Shown here in pieces: positions 10,138-19,390 of a stretch of DNA of 44,691 nucleotides (positions are counted from its first letter, which is position 1; each line of letters starts with the position of its first letter). Position numbers and translations under genes: made by a program. This DNA comes from Candidatus Kerfeldbacteria bacterium (GTDB taxonomy: Bacteria; Patescibacteriota; Patescibacteriia; SBBC01), in NCBI GenBank assembly GCA_016207275.1, contig JACQPY010000017.1, forward strand, positions 66,479 through 111,169, in the 5' to 3' direction. The notes under the pieces were generated by a model that was given only the letters and a program-made list of their open reading frames with translations, searched no databases and was not told where the DNA came from.

Positions 10138-11243
10138 GAAGAATCATTATCGTCGCCGTTATCGCGCTAACCGCCTCGGCTTCACGGGCGGCTGAGTCGG
10201 GAACCGTGACCTTGCTTGGTCCGGTGACCTCGCCTCGCGTTGGCGAGGAAGCCGCCATTGAAGTGCGGTTGACGTCGGCCGGACAAGCCATCAATGCCGC
10301 GGAACTCAAGCTGCGGTACCCGAGCGCGGCCCTCGAGGTAACCCGGATTGCCCGGGAGCAATCCTTGTTTACGCTCTGGCCAGAGGCGCCGGCCTGGGAT
10401 GCGAGCAAGGGAATAATTACCCTGGTTGGCGGTAAGCCAGGAGGCACGATCGCCATTAACGCCGCGGTGGCGACGATCTACGTCAAGGTGCTGGCGACGG
10501 GTACGCACACGGTTGAACTCGACCCAACGTCAGTGGCCTTTCTTAATGATGGCGCGCCATCGCAATTGACGCTCCAGAGTGCCCCGCTGCGGCTGGTCAC
10601 CAGCGATCCCTTACTCCAGCCGTTCCAGCTCGGCCCGGCGACGACGCCGACCCCCGGCACCTGGTCGACCGCCCGTTCGATTGCGGTCAGCTGGCCGCGG
10701 CAAGCGGACACGCTCTACAGTTATCAACTGCGGACCGACATTCAATCGATCGCTGACGACATTCCCGAGACAACCGACGGGACCGCCACGTTCGAGGACC
10801 TGACTGACGGAATCTATTATTTCACCTTACGGTACAAGACGAGTTCTGGCCTGTGGTCACCGCCGTTCCAGTGGCGTTTCATGCTCGATGCGACGCCGCC
10901 CGAACCTTTCACGCTCGAAGTGGCTCAGCCAGATTCGAAGCAGTTGACGAAGCTGCTCGCCTGGAATGCCTACGACATGACCGCCGGCGTGGTTGAATCA
11001 ATTTTGACAATCGGCCGGACGCGGCTTGGCCCGGTCACGAGTCCGCTGCCAATCCAATCATTATGGCTCGGTACAACCGTTACCGTGACGGTAGTTGACG
11101 CGGCTGGAAATACCCGGACCGTGGGCCTGACCCTGGGGACGACGTTGGGTCGATCAGGGTTGATACCATGGTTGGCCGTTGGGGCCGCGGTCCTGGTTGG
11201 GGCGCTGGCCGTGGCCATGATTCGCGCCCGTCAGCGCGCCTAG
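10125..11243 (+). CDS. Membrane-anchored cohesin-domain protein 1
   Basis: Signal peptide; VGEEAAIEVRLTSAGQAINAAELKLRYPSAALEV...GGTIAINAAVATIYVKV..TGTHTVELD cohesin-like; C-terminal TM. Overlaps the dockerin gene stop. Confidence 0.8.
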   Translation: MDRLGRIIIVAVIALTASASRAAESGTVTLLGPVTSPRVGEEAAIEVRLTSAGQAINAAELKLRYPSAALEVTRIAREQSLFTLWPEAPAWDASKGIITLVGGKPGGTIAINAAVATIYVKVLATGTHTVELDPTSVAFLNDGAPSQLTLQSAPLRLVTSDPLLQPFQLGPATTPTPGTWSTARSIAVSWPRQADTLYSYQLRTDIQSIADDIPETTDGTATFEDLTDGIYYFTLRYKTSSGLWSPPFQWRFMLDATPPEPFTLEVAQPDSKQLTKLLAWNAYDMTAGVVESILTIGRTRLGPVTSPLPIQSLWLGTTVTVTVVDAAGNTRTVGLTLGTTLGRSGLIPWLAVGAAVLVGALAVAMIRARQRA

Positions 11244-11262
11244 CGTGCTATACTGGCCGTGT

Positions 11263-12681
11263 ATGCAGCAGCCGCAGCAAGTTGTCCGGTGGCTCGTCTG
11301 GTTGGGCGCGGTGACGGTGGCCGCTGGCTGGCTGACCGCGGGCGCGCCGCTCGCCTTAGCCGCCGGCGCCAGCTTGAAGATTTCACCGGGCAGCGGAACC
11401 TACGAAGTCGGCGGGCTGATCGACGTCGCCTTTGTCTTGGATACCGGCGGCGAAGCAGTCAACGCGGTCAAAGCCGATATTGTTTTTCCGGCGGACAAGC
11501 TGCAAATCGTCAATCCGGCGGCCAGCACGTCGTTTATCTCGGTCTGGCTGACCGCGCCGACGTTTTCGAACGCCGACGGCACCCTCAACTTCCAAGGCGG
11601 CCTGCCCAACCCCGGCATCAATACCAGCTCGGGCTTCATCAGCACGGTCACCTTCCGCGTCAAATCAGCGGGCAAGGCCGTGGTTCGCTACTTGCCGAGT
11701 TCGTTGGTGCTCCGTAACGATCCTGATGGCACGAACATCCTGACCTCGTCGGGGACGGCCGAGTTCACGCTCAAAACGCCACCGCCCGCCGGTCCGGTGG
11801 TCTCGAGCCCAACCCACGGCGATCCCAACCAGTGGTACAACATTCCCCAGGCTCAGTTCAGCTGGGAACCGGTTGACGGCGCCGTCGGTTACAGTTACGC
11901 CTTTGACCAGGCCGCCAAGCAAGCTCCCGATACGACCGTTGACACGACCGCGACCTCGGCCACGGTTGAAGCGACTGCCGACGGCGTCTGGTACTTCCAT
12001 GTCCGGGCGTTCACCACGGCCTGGGGCGGGGCGACTACCTTTCCGGTCCAGATTGACCGGACACCGCCCGCTTCGTTTACGCCGAAGCTCGACAGCGACC
12101 TCCTGACCACCGAAGAATCAGGCACGGTGCGGTTCATTACGACCGACGGGGCTTCGGGTTTGGACCACTACGAGGTCAAGCAAGTGGCTCGGGCGGGCAG
12201 CAGCGCGCCGGGTAACACCTTGTTCGTCGAAATCACGAGCCCATACGTCACGCCCAAGCTCCCTGACGGCGAGTACGAGTTTATTGTCCGGGCTTTTGAC
12301 CGAGCCGGCAACGTGACCGAGGGCTCGGCCGTACTGACGATCGTGGCCGGCGGCATCCCGTTCTACGCCCGGGTGCCGTTTTTACGCAACCCCGCGGTCG
12401 CCAACACCGTCTTCATCGTGTTGGGCGCGTTGGTCGTCTTGAGCCTTGGTTATTGGATCTATCGGCGACTGCGTCTCCGGGCCACGTTTCAGCATGACCT
12501 GCTGGCCCTGGAACGAGACGCGCAGAAAAAAGCCCGTGCCTTACAGCAAGAGTTGTCCGAGCTGCACCAAGCCGAACAGTACTTCCACGACGAACTGAAG
12601 TCGCCGCCACCGTCGTTCATTCCGCCGGCCTCGCCACCAGGACCGCCACCATCATCAACTTCACCGGGCCCGCGTCCATGA
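11263..12681 (+). CDS. Membrane-anchored cohesin-domain protein 2
   Basis: SPGSGTYEVGGLIDVAFVLDTGGEAVNAVKADIVFPADKLQIV...GTLNFQGGLPNPGINTSSGFISTVTFRVKSAGKAVVRYL; TM NTVFIVLGALVVLSLGYWIY; charged cytoplasmic tail. TATACT lies 8 nt before the ATG. Confidence 0.83.
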   Translation: MQQPQQVVRWLVWLGAVTVAAGWLTAGAPLALAAGASLKISPGSGTYEVGGLIDVAFVLDTGGEAVNAVKADIVFPADKLQIVNPAASTSFISVWLTAPTFSNADGTLNFQGGLPNPGINTSSGFISTVTFRVKSAGKAVVRYLPSSLVLRNDPDGTNILTSSGTAEFTLKTPPPAGPVVSSPTHGDPNQWYNIPQAQFSWEPVDGAVGYSYAFDQAAKQAPDTTVDTTATSATVEATADGVWYFHVRAFTTAWGGATTFPVQIDRTPPASFTPKLDSDLLTTEESGTVRFITTDGASGLDHYEVKQVARAGSSAPGNTLFVEITSPYVTPKLPDGEYEFIVRAFDRAGNVTEGSAVLTIVAGGIPFYARVPFLRNPAVANTVFIVLGALVVLSLGYWIYRRLRLRATFQHDLLALERDAQKKARALQQELSELHQAEQYFHDELKSPPPSFIPPASPPGPPPSSTSPGPRP

Positions 12682-14327
12682 AGCGATTGGTGGTGATGGT
12701 CGGAATCGCTTTGGCCATTGGCCTGTGGGCCTGGGCGACCGAGGCACGAGCGGCGACCTTGTTTTTGAGCCCGTCGAGCAAAACAGTCACCGTCGGCGAC
12801 AGTCTCAGCCTCAGCCTCAAGGTTAATGCCGGCGCCTCGGCCATCAATGCGGCTGAGGCGACGGTCAGTTTTCCCGCCAATCTGCTGCAGCTGACGTCCG
12901 TCAGCCAGCGCGGTTCGATTTTTACGTTTTGGGCGGTTGAGCCATCAGGTTCGAATGCCAGCGGGACCGTTCGCTTTTCCGGCGGCCTGCCCAATCCGGG
13001 CTACAGCGGGCTGTCCGGCACGATTGCGGTGATGAACTTTTCCGCCAAGACGACCGGCACGGCCAAGCTGACGATCAGCGGCGCCCAAGTGCTGGCCAAT
13101 GATGGTAAAGGCACGAACGTCTTGACCAGCGCTGGCAGCGGGAGTTTTGAAATCAAACGAGCGGGCGAGTCGCCCCCGCCACCACCAGCCGTGCCCGGTC
13201 GGCCGACCCCGGGCCTCAGTTCACGTTCGCATCCGGACAGTAACGCCTGGTACCGCGAGGCAACGGCCGTGGTCAGCTGGACTAAACCGGCTGGCTTGGA
13301 AGCAGTCAGTTTCGAGCTTAACCAGCGAGCCGACACGGTGCCTGACGATACGCCCGAGGCGAATACCGGCCAGGTGGAACTGAAGCTGGCCGCCGAGGGC
13401 GTCTGGTACGTTCACCTGAAAGGTCGGTACAGTTCGGGTTGGAGCGGGGTTGGGCACTATCGAATTCAGTTCGATGCGACCGCCCCCGAGGCTTTTGCAA
13501 TCGACGTCACCCGCGACCGGGGCGCGACTGACCCCAGTCCGCAGCTGACCTTTACCGCCCATGACGCGACCAGCGGAATTGTGCGTTATACGCTCAGCCT
13601 CGATGGCGCCGAAGCTTACGAGGTCGGTAGTCCGCTGACGCTGCAGCTCGAGCGGGCCGGTAGCCACCGAGTGGCGATCACCGCCATTGATCAAGCTGGC
13701 AACACCCGCGAGGCGACGGTTGACCTGGCGGTTGAAGGGTACGCCCCGCCGACCGTCACCAACATTACTACGCCGATTATCCTGCTCGATGCCCTGACGG
13801 TCCGTGGTCTGGCCCAGCCCGGTGATACGGTGACGGTCTTCGTCAACGAACAAGAGGTCGGTAAGGTTATTGTCGTTACAACCATCCAGCCGGGCGGACG
13901 GGCGCCGTGGATCTTGACCACCGACAAGTTGTTTCGGCCAGGCCGCTACCGGGTCACGGCCACGGCCACGAGTGCTGACGGCCACGTCAGCGTGCCGGCC
14001 GACGCCGTTGAGTTTTCCGTTACCGGCAAGGCGTTTTTACTGAACGGTCGGGTTGTGGCCACGGTCTCCGCCTTGCCGGTGATTACCGCCTTGGCCGCGG
14101 CCGTACTGGTCGCGATCATCGGACTGGTCGTGTTTCTGCTCGTCCGGTTGCAATTGATTCGCCATAAAGAACTGGAAGTTGAAGACGAGCTAGAAACGCT
14201 GCGCACCCGGGTCCACCGCAGCCGGCCGACCGGCGAGCAAATTGAGGCGACGATCGAAAAAATCGAACGCGACCTGCTGCGGCGTAAGCCCAAGCGGAGC
14301 AGCCGGAAGGGGACGGCGGCGAACTAG
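12678..14327 (+). CDS. Membrane-anchored cohesin-domain protein 3 with cytoplasmic coiled-coil-like tail
   Basis: SPSSKTVTVGDSLSLSLKVNAGASAINAAEATVSFPANLLQLTSV...GTVRFSGGLPNPGYSGLSGTIAVMNFSAKTTGTAKLTI; TM ALAAAVLVAIIGLVVFLLV; Glu/Arg-rich tail. ATGA overlap with the previous gene. Confidence 0.85.
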   Translation: MKRLVVMVGIALAIGLWAWATEARAATLFLSPSSKTVTVGDSLSLSLKVNAGASAINAAEATVSFPANLLQLTSVSQRGSIFTFWAVEPSGSNASGTVRFSGGLPNPGYSGLSGTIAVMNFSAKTTGTAKLTISGAQVLANDGKGTNVLTSAGSGSFEIKRAGESPPPPPAVPGRPTPGLSSRSHPDSNAWYREATAVVSWTKPAGLEAVSFELNQRADTVPDDTPEANTGQVELKLAAEGVWYVHLKGRYSSGWSGVGHYRIQFDATAPEAFAIDVTRDRGATDPSPQLTFTAHDATSGIVRYTLSLDGAEAYEVGSPLTLQLERAGSHRVAITAIDQAGNTREATVDLAVEGYAPPTVTNITTPIILLDALTVRGLAQPGDTVTVFVNEQEVGKVIVVTTIQPGGRAPWILTTDKLFRPGRYRVTATATSADGHVSVPADAVEFSVTGKAFLLNGRVVATVSALPVITALAAAVLVAIIGLVVFLLVRLQLIRHKELEVEDELETLRTRVHRSRPTGEQIEATIEKIERDLLRRKPKRSSRKGTAAN

Positions 14328-14350
14328 CGGCGACGGCTTGCGGCCTGGGC

Positions 14351-14378
14351 TTGACAAGTTGTTTTCTTCGATTATACT
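14351..14378 (+). promoter_or_regulatory. Sigma70-like promoter TTGACA-N16-TATACT for the heat-shock operon
   Basis: TTGACA 14351-14356; TATACT 14373-14378. Confidence 0.8.
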
Positions 14379-14382
14379 GAAA

Positions 14383-14409
14383 TTAGCAGTCTAAGCTCGA
14401 GAGTGCTAA
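14383..14409 (+). promoter_or_regulatory. CIRCE element (HrcA operator), one mismatch
   Basis: TTAGCAGTC-N9-GAGTGCTAA versus consensus TTAGCACTC-N9-GAGTGCTAA, just upstream of hrcA. Confidence 0.92.
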
Positions 14410-14420
14410 TCAAGAAAAGC

Positions 14421-15113
14421 ATGCTTTCTGACCGTCAGCACCGCATTTTGACCGACGTCATCCGGACCTACGTCCGGCAGGCCCACCCGATCGCCTCGCA
14501 GGCCCTCCAAGAGGACCGTCACCTGGATTTGTCGCCCGCCACCATTCGCCACGAAATGCTGGAGCTGGAGCGCGGCGGGTACCTATCTCAACCGCACACC
14601 TCGGCTGGTCGGATCCCCACCTTGAAGGCATGGCGGCACTACCTCGAGCACCAATTGAGCGACCGGCCGGTCAGTAAGCACGTTCGGGCGGAGCTGCGCA
14701 TGGTGGCCCGCGCTGACCAGTCGGCCGAGGAGCTCCTGAAGCGCCTGGCCCAAACCCTGGCCGACTATACGCAGCAAGCGGTGTTCGTCGCCTTTGACCA
14801 GCACGACACGTACTATACAGGTATTTCCAAACTCTTTGCCCAGCCGGAGTTTGACGAGGTTGATGACATTCGCGCTATTTCCCGAGTGGTTGATCGGCTC
14901 GATGAAGTCATGCCTCGCTACTTCCGCTTGATGGAACGTGACGTCGAAGTGCTCCTCGGCCCGGAGAGTCACTTGAGCGACGCCTGCAGCCTGATCCTGT
15001 CACGCCTGCCACGCCGACCGAGTTTACTCGGCGTCCTCGGGCCGCTGCGCCAAGACTACGATAACCACGTGTCGCTGCTGCGCTTCACCCGTACGTTACT
15101 GACTGAGGCATGA
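14421..15113 (+). CDS. hrcA: Heat-inducible transcription repressor HrcA (short form)
   Basis: MLSDRQHRILTDVIRTYVRQAHPIASQAL...LSPATIRHEMLELERGGYLSQPHTSAGRIPT; downstream of CIRCE. Confidence 0.92.
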   Translation: MLSDRQHRILTDVIRTYVRQAHPIASQALQEDRHLDLSPATIRHEMLELERGGYLSQPHTSAGRIPTLKAWRHYLEHQLSDRPVSKHVRAELRMVARADQSAEELLKRLAQTLADYTQQAVFVAFDQHDTYYTGISKLFAQPEFDEVDDIRAISRVVDRLDEVMPRYFRLMERDVEVLLGPESHLSDACSLILSRLPRRPSLLGVLGPLRQDYDNHVSLLRFTRTLLTEA

Positions 15114-15655
15114 CCGATACTCCAACGACCGCTGGTCCGGCAACACAACGTCAATCGTCAACTGGCCTGGCACCACAAGAACAAACGCGAACCATCAGTG
15201 CCGCTGACCCAAAGATTGCCGCCCTCCAGAAGCAAGCCGCCGAGTATCTGGCTGGCTGGCAGCGCGCCAAGGCCGACTACCTCAATTTTAAAAAACAGGC
15301 GGAAAAAGACCAAGCCGAGCTGGCCAAGTTTGCCAATGCTGCCTTACTCATCGAGTTGCTACCGATCTATGACAACCTGAAGCGCGCCGTCCAGCACATT
15401 CCGTCCGAACAGCAAGACGTCGAGTGGGTCAAGGGGATCAGCCACATTCTCCAGCAATTCAAGCAGCTCTTTGCCAGCCTCGGCCTCGAGGAAATTAAGA
15501 CCGTCGGTCAGCCGTTTAATCACGAACTGCATCATGCCGTCGGTAAGGAAAAACGTAACGACGTCTCCCCGAACACAGTGGTTGAAGAGGTGAAGAGCGG
15601 ATTCCTGATGCACGGTCGGATGGTCACGCCAGCCCAGGTCCGCGTCGCCGAATAG
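15110..15655 (+). CDS. grpE: Nucleotide exchange factor GrpE
   Basis: KADYLNFKKQAEKDQAEL...LLPIYDNLKRAVQHIP...GVEEIKTVG-like; FNHELHHAVG; overlaps the hrcA stop. Confidence 0.92.
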   Translation: MTDTPTTAGPATQRQSSTGLAPQEQTRTISAADPKIAALQKQAAEYLAGWQRAKADYLNFKKQAEKDQAELAKFANAALLIELLPIYDNLKRAVQHIPSEQQDVEWVKGISHILQQFKQLFASLGLEEIKTVGQPFNHELHHAVGKEKRNDVSPNTVVEEVKSGFLMHGRMVTPAQVRVAE

Positions 15656-15728
15656 TCAGCGTTTACCTACTACCCACTAATTACTAATCACTAACTACTA
15701 TGCAAAGGGAGTGACAAAGGAAACAACT

Positions 15729-16136
15729 ATGGCAATTATCCCGTATCGCTCTGTCTGGCCTGACCTCGACGACTTCTTCGGCGGCTTCGACCTGATGAAC
15801 TTCACGCCGGCCGTCAACATCTACGAGGATAAGGATCACGTCATGGTCGAAACACCGTTGGCCGGGATTGACCCGGACAAGGTGGACATCGAGATCGAGG
15901 ACAATGTCCTGAAGATCTCCGGCTCGACCGAATCGAAATCCGAGGTCGACGACAAGGACAAGCATTACTATCGCAAGGAAATCCGCAGCGGCTCGTTCTA
16001 CCGGGCGGTGGCTCTGCCCAAAGCGGTCGACGGCAGCAAAGCCGAGGCCCACTACAGCAAGGGCATTCTGAAAATCTCGATTCCGAAGAAAGAAGAGGCT
16101 AAGCCGCGCAGCATCAAGGTTAAGGCGACCGAGTAA
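15729..16136 (+). CDS. Small heat-shock protein (Hsp20/alpha-crystallin)
   Basis: FTPAVNIYEDKDHVMVETPLAGIDPDKVDIEIEDNVLKISGSTESK...YRKEIRSGSFYRAVALPKAVD...HYSKGILKISIPKKEE. Confidence 0.93.
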   Translation: MAIIPYRSVWPDLDDFFGGFDLMNFTPAVNIYEDKDHVMVETPLAGIDPDKVDIEIEDNVLKISGSTESKSEVDDKDKHYYRKEIRSGSFYRAVALPKAVDGSKAEAHYSKGILKISIPKKEEAKPRSIKVKATE

Positions 16137-16279
16137 GACCTGAGGCTCCCGCACCGAAGCAACTGGTGTGGGGTCCTCGCCCGACGCTTTTCAGGATCCT
16201 GAAACGCTTCGACAGCGCTCAGCGCAGGCAAGTTCAGGATGACGAGTCGAGAAGCGCGGGGTGAGGAGGAACAACCACC

Positions 16280-16600
16280 ATGATGAACTTCAACGTCTTC
16301 CATAGCAATTTACACTTGAACGGTCGTTGCCCGGTGTGCAACACCATGTACGACCTGCACAAGTTTAAGATTCTGGCTGAGCGCGACCAGCACGTGTTGA
16401 CGTACATCCAGTGTTCGCACTGTGGCTCGGCCCTGCTGTCGGTCTTATCGATGAGCCCGCACGGCTTGCAGGCGGTCGGCCTGGTCACCGACCTGACCTC
16501 CGACGAAGTGACGCAGTTTGGTCAGCGGGCGGTGGTCAACAACAACGACGTGCTCACCCTCCACCAGTCGCTGGAAGACGACGCCTTCAAAATTCCGTAA
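16280..16600 (+). CDS. Small zinc-ribbon-like protein (CPVC...CSHC) inside the heat-shock operon
   Basis: Two CxxC knuckles, [12 protein letters not shown] and [11 protein letters not shown]. Located between hsp20 and dnaK on the same strand. Confidence 0.75.
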   Translation: MMNFNVFHSNLHLNGRCPVCNTMYDLHKFKILAERDQHVLTYIQCSHCGSALLSVLSMSPHGLQAVGLVTDLTSDEVTQFGQRAVVNNNDVLTLHQSLEDDAFKIP

Positions 16601-16635
16601 GCTCAATCAATAACGATAAGGGTAAGGAACATCCT

Positions 16636-18489
16636 ATGGCAAAAATTCTCGGCATTGACCTGGGCACCACCAACTCGGCCATGGCCGTGATCGAAGGCGG
16701 CGAGCCGAAAGTCTTGGAAAACGCCGAAGGGGTTAGGACCACGCCGTCGGTAGTGGCGGTGTCGAAAACCGGCGAACGTCTGGTCGGCCAGGTGGCCAAG
16801 CGGCAGGCCGTGGTCAACCCGACCAACACACTCTACTCGATTAAGCGTTTGATCGGCCGGCGTTGGGACGACGCCGAAGTCCAGCGCGATTTGAAAGTTC
16901 TGCCGTTTAAGATTGAGCACGCCGGCGAGGGCGTGAAAGTGGCCATGGGCAGCAAAGACTATACTCCTCAAGAGATCTCGGCCATGGTGTTGCAGAAGCT
17001 CAAGGCCGACGCGGAAGCCAAGCTCGGTGAAAAAATCACGGAAGCGGTGATTACGGTGCCGGCCTACTTTGACGACAGCCAGCGGCAAGCCACCAAAGAC
17101 GCCGGCCGGATTGCCGGCTTTGACGTGAAGCGCATTATTAACGAGCCGACCGCCGCCGCCTTGGCCTACGGCTTCAACAAGAAAAAGGACGAGAAGATCG
17201 CAGTCTACGACCTAGGCGGCGGGACGTTCGACATTTCAATCCTGGAAGTGTCGAGCGACACGGTTGAGGTTAAATCGACCAACGGCGATACGCACTTAGG
17301 CGGCGACGACTTTGATCAGCAGATCATCCACTGGCTGATTGACGAGTTCCGCAAGCAGGAAGGCGTGGATCTTGGGAAAGATCAAATGGCACTCCAGCGC
17401 TTGAAGGAAGCCGCGGAAAAAGCCAAGCACGAGCTGTCAACGTCCATGGAAACGGAAATCAACCTGCCGTTCATTACCCAAGGCGCGGCTGGTCCGCTGC
17501 ATTTTGTGAAAAAGTTTACGCGGGCCGAGCTAGAGAACTTGGTTGGCGATCTCGTCGAGCAGACGCTGGGTCCGGTCAAAAAGGCGCTTGACGACGCCGG
17601 CCTGAAAGCCTCGGACATGAACGAAGTTATTCTGGTCGGTGGCCAAACGCGCATGCCGCTCGTGCAAAAGATAGTTAAAGAGTTCTTTGGTAAAGAACCG
17701 CACCTCGGCGTGAATCCGGATGAAGTCGTGGCGGTCGGTGCGGCGGTCCAAGCCGGCGTGCTGCAGGGCGAAGTCAAGGACGTGCTCTTGCTTGACGTCA
17801 CGCCGCTGACGCTCGGTTTGGAAACGCTGGGCGCAGTTGCCACGCCTCTGATCGAGCGCAATACAACAATCCCGACGTCAAAGTCGCAGGTATTTAGCAC
17901 GGCGGCTGATAACCAAACCAGCGTGGAGATTCACGTCCTACAGGGCGAACGGCCAATGGCCTCTGACAACAAGAGTTTGGGTCGGTTTATCCTGTCCGGC
18001 ATTCCGCCGGCGCCTCGAGGTGTCCCGCAAGTCGAAGTCACCTTTGACATTGACGCTAACGGCATCTTGAACGTCAAAGCCAAGGACAAGGCCACGAACA
18101 AAGAGCAGTCAATCACCATCCAGGGTTCGACCGGACTGTCCAAAGCCGAAGTCGAGAAACTTCGCAAGGACGCAGCCGTGCACGCTGCCGAGGACAGCAA
18201 GAAGAAAGAGCTGATCGAGGCGAAAAATCAGGCTGAGGCAATGGCGTACACCGCGGAAAAGGCGCTGAAAGACGCTGGCGATAAGGTTAAACCAGACGTC
18301 CGGGCTGACGTTGAAGCCAAGGCGAATGACGTCAAGAAGCTGGTTAAAGACAGCGACGATAAGTCGGCCATAGAAAAGGCGACCAAAGAATTGTCTGAAG
18401 CCATGCAGAAGATTGGCAGTGCGATGTATGAGAAGCAGGATGCTGGCAAGCAGCAGGCCGGATCTGTTGGAAAAGGAGACCCTTCGTAA
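16636..18489 (+). CDS. dnaK: Molecular chaperone DnaK (frame stops at TAA 18487-18489)
   Basis: [41 protein letters not shown] ... full NBD/SBD. In-frame tail after the stop reads SSGRGDEPVDAKYEEVKKDDKK*. Confidence 0.95.
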   Translation: MAKILGIDLGTTNSAMAVIEGGEPKVLENAEGVRTTPSVVAVSKTGERLVGQVAKRQAVVNPTNTLYSIKRLIGRRWDDAEVQRDLKVLPFKIEHAGEGVKVAMGSKDYTPQEISAMVLQKLKADAEAKLGEKITEAVITVPAYFDDSQRQATKDAGRIAGFDVKRIINEPTAAALAYGFNKKKDEKIAVYDLGGGTFDISILEVSSDTVEVKSTNGDTHLGGDDFDQQIIHWLIDEFRKQEGVDLGKDQMALQRLKEAAEKAKHELSTSMETEINLPFITQGAAGPLHFVKKFTRAELENLVGDLVEQTLGPVKKALDDAGLKASDMNEVILVGGQTRMPLVQKIVKEFFGKEPHLGVNPDEVVAVGAAVQAGVLQGEVKDVLLLDVTPLTLGLETLGAVATPLIERNTTIPTSKSQVFSTAADNQTSVEIHVLQGERPMASDNKSLGRFILSGIPPAPRGVPQVEVTFDIDANGILNVKAKDKATNKEQSITIQGSTGLSKAEVEKLRKDAAVHAAEDSKKKELIEAKNQAEAMAYTAEKALKDAGDKVKPDVRADVEAKANDVKKLVKDSDDKSAIEKATKELSEAMQKIGSAMYEKQDAGKQQAGSVGKGDPS

Positions 18490-18564
18490 AGCTCAGGGCG
18501 GGGGGATGAGCCGGTGGATGCGAAGTATGAAGAGGTGAAGAAGGACGATAAGAAGTAACTGATG

Positions 18565-18587
18565 CGCCCCCAGAAATGGGGGCGTTT
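18565..18587 (+). terminator. Rho-independent terminator after dnaK
   Basis: CGCCCCCA-gaaa-TGGGGGCG followed by TTT. Confidence 0.7.
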
Positions 18588-18623
18588 GGTAAATAGCGTA
18601 AACCGCCGCTTCGTCGCTGAAAG

Positions 18624-18754
18624 CCACCCCGTCACTCACGTTGTGAGTGCCACCCCTCATCCGATGGAGGGGAGTGTTAGGTAGCGGCGGCTCCGCTTAC
18701 TCCCCTCCGCTAACGGAGGGGTCGTCGCGTCGAACGACGCGACGGGGGAGGCGG
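18624..18754. repeat. Head-to-head pair of GC-rich palindromic elements (CCCCTCC family)
   Basis: CCACCCCGTCACTCAC..GTGAGTGCCACCCCTC..GAGGGGAGT (18624-18675), then inverted ACTCCCCTCCG-ctaa-CGGAGGGGT-CGTCGCGTCG-aa-CGACGCGACG-GGGGAGGCGG (18700-18754). Confidence 0.88.
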
Positions 18755-19131
18755 AACGCTCGCCGCCGCAGCCTGTGGGCCAAGTCTTCAAGCATGACGT
18801 CAATGCCTTGATTGATGTCGGAGTTTGTGTAGCGCACGACCTTGATGCCCAGTGATTCGATGGATCGCTGGCGTACTAAGTCGTAGGCGCGTTGATTGGG
18901 TTCAAAGTGGTGGCCTCCGTCAAGCTCGATCGCGAGTTTGAGCTCGGGACAGTAGAAGTCAACATAATACCGACCGATAGGCTGTTGGCGCCGGAATTTG
19001 TAGCCCAAAAGGCCTCGTTGTTTCAGTCGAACCCAGAGCCTGACCTCCTGTTCGGTCATGTGTCGACGAAGATCGCGGCTCCTGAGTGTTGGTGGCGGAA
19101 TATCGGAAATATGGCGCATCGGTTGCGCCAC
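18697..19131 (-). CDS. DUF559 (Vsr-like fold) endonuclease-domain protein, copy 1
   Basis: LRRHMTEQEVRLWVRLKQRGLLGYKFRRQQPIGRYYVDFYCPELKLAIELDGGHHF; 3' coding end lies in the palindrome. Confidence 0.88.
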   Translation of the reverse strand: MAQPMRHISDIPPPTLRSRDLRRHMTEQEVRLWVRLKQRGLLGYKFRRQQPIGRYYVDFYCPELKLAIELDGGHHFEPNQRAYDLVRQRSIESLGIKVVRYTNSDINQGIDVMLEDLAHRLRRRAFRLPRRVVRRDDPSVSGGE

Positions 19132-19194
19132 GTGTCGGTAGCGTAGTCTCTTGTTGTATCATCCGTCAAGCCGCCGAAGGGGCGGTTTTTTCGA

Positions 19195-19330
19195 CCACCC
19201 CGCCGCTCGCTAATGCGACGTCCACCCCTCCTCATGTGAGGAAGGAAAAGGTGGAGTGAGGCGGCTTTTCATCCACCACCCCGACGCTTGCTTGGCGCAA
19301 GCGTCACCCCTCCCTGGCGGGAGGGGAGTT
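19195..19330. repeat. Two further CCCCTCC-family palindromic elements between the DUF559 genes
   Basis: CCACCCCGCCGCTCG...ACCCCTCCTCatgtGAGGAAGG and CCACCCCGACGCTTG-cttgg-CGCAAGCGTCACCCCTCCCtggCGGGAGGGGAGT. Confidence 0.8.
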
Positions 19331-19390
19331 TATGGTGGTCGCCTCACTCTGCCATCTACGTTCCATTAGTTGTTGCGGCGGCACAATAAC

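Noticed and set aside
13221-13985. 254-aa antisense ORF within cohesin gene 3
   Set aside because: Fully inside a well-supported + strand CDS; composition typical of a GC-rich shadow ORF.
18487-18489. Genetic-code reassignment of TAA as the explanation for the dnaK stop
   Set aside because: Other genes here end normally at TAA (e.g. 8239, 16598, 31590), so a global recoding is not supported.
19169-19191. Terminator-like hairpin AAGCCGCC-gaa-GGGGCGGTTTTTTC upstream of DUF559 copy 1
   Set aside because: No + strand gene ends there; more likely part of the surrounding palindromic repeat cluster, so not called as a separate terminator.
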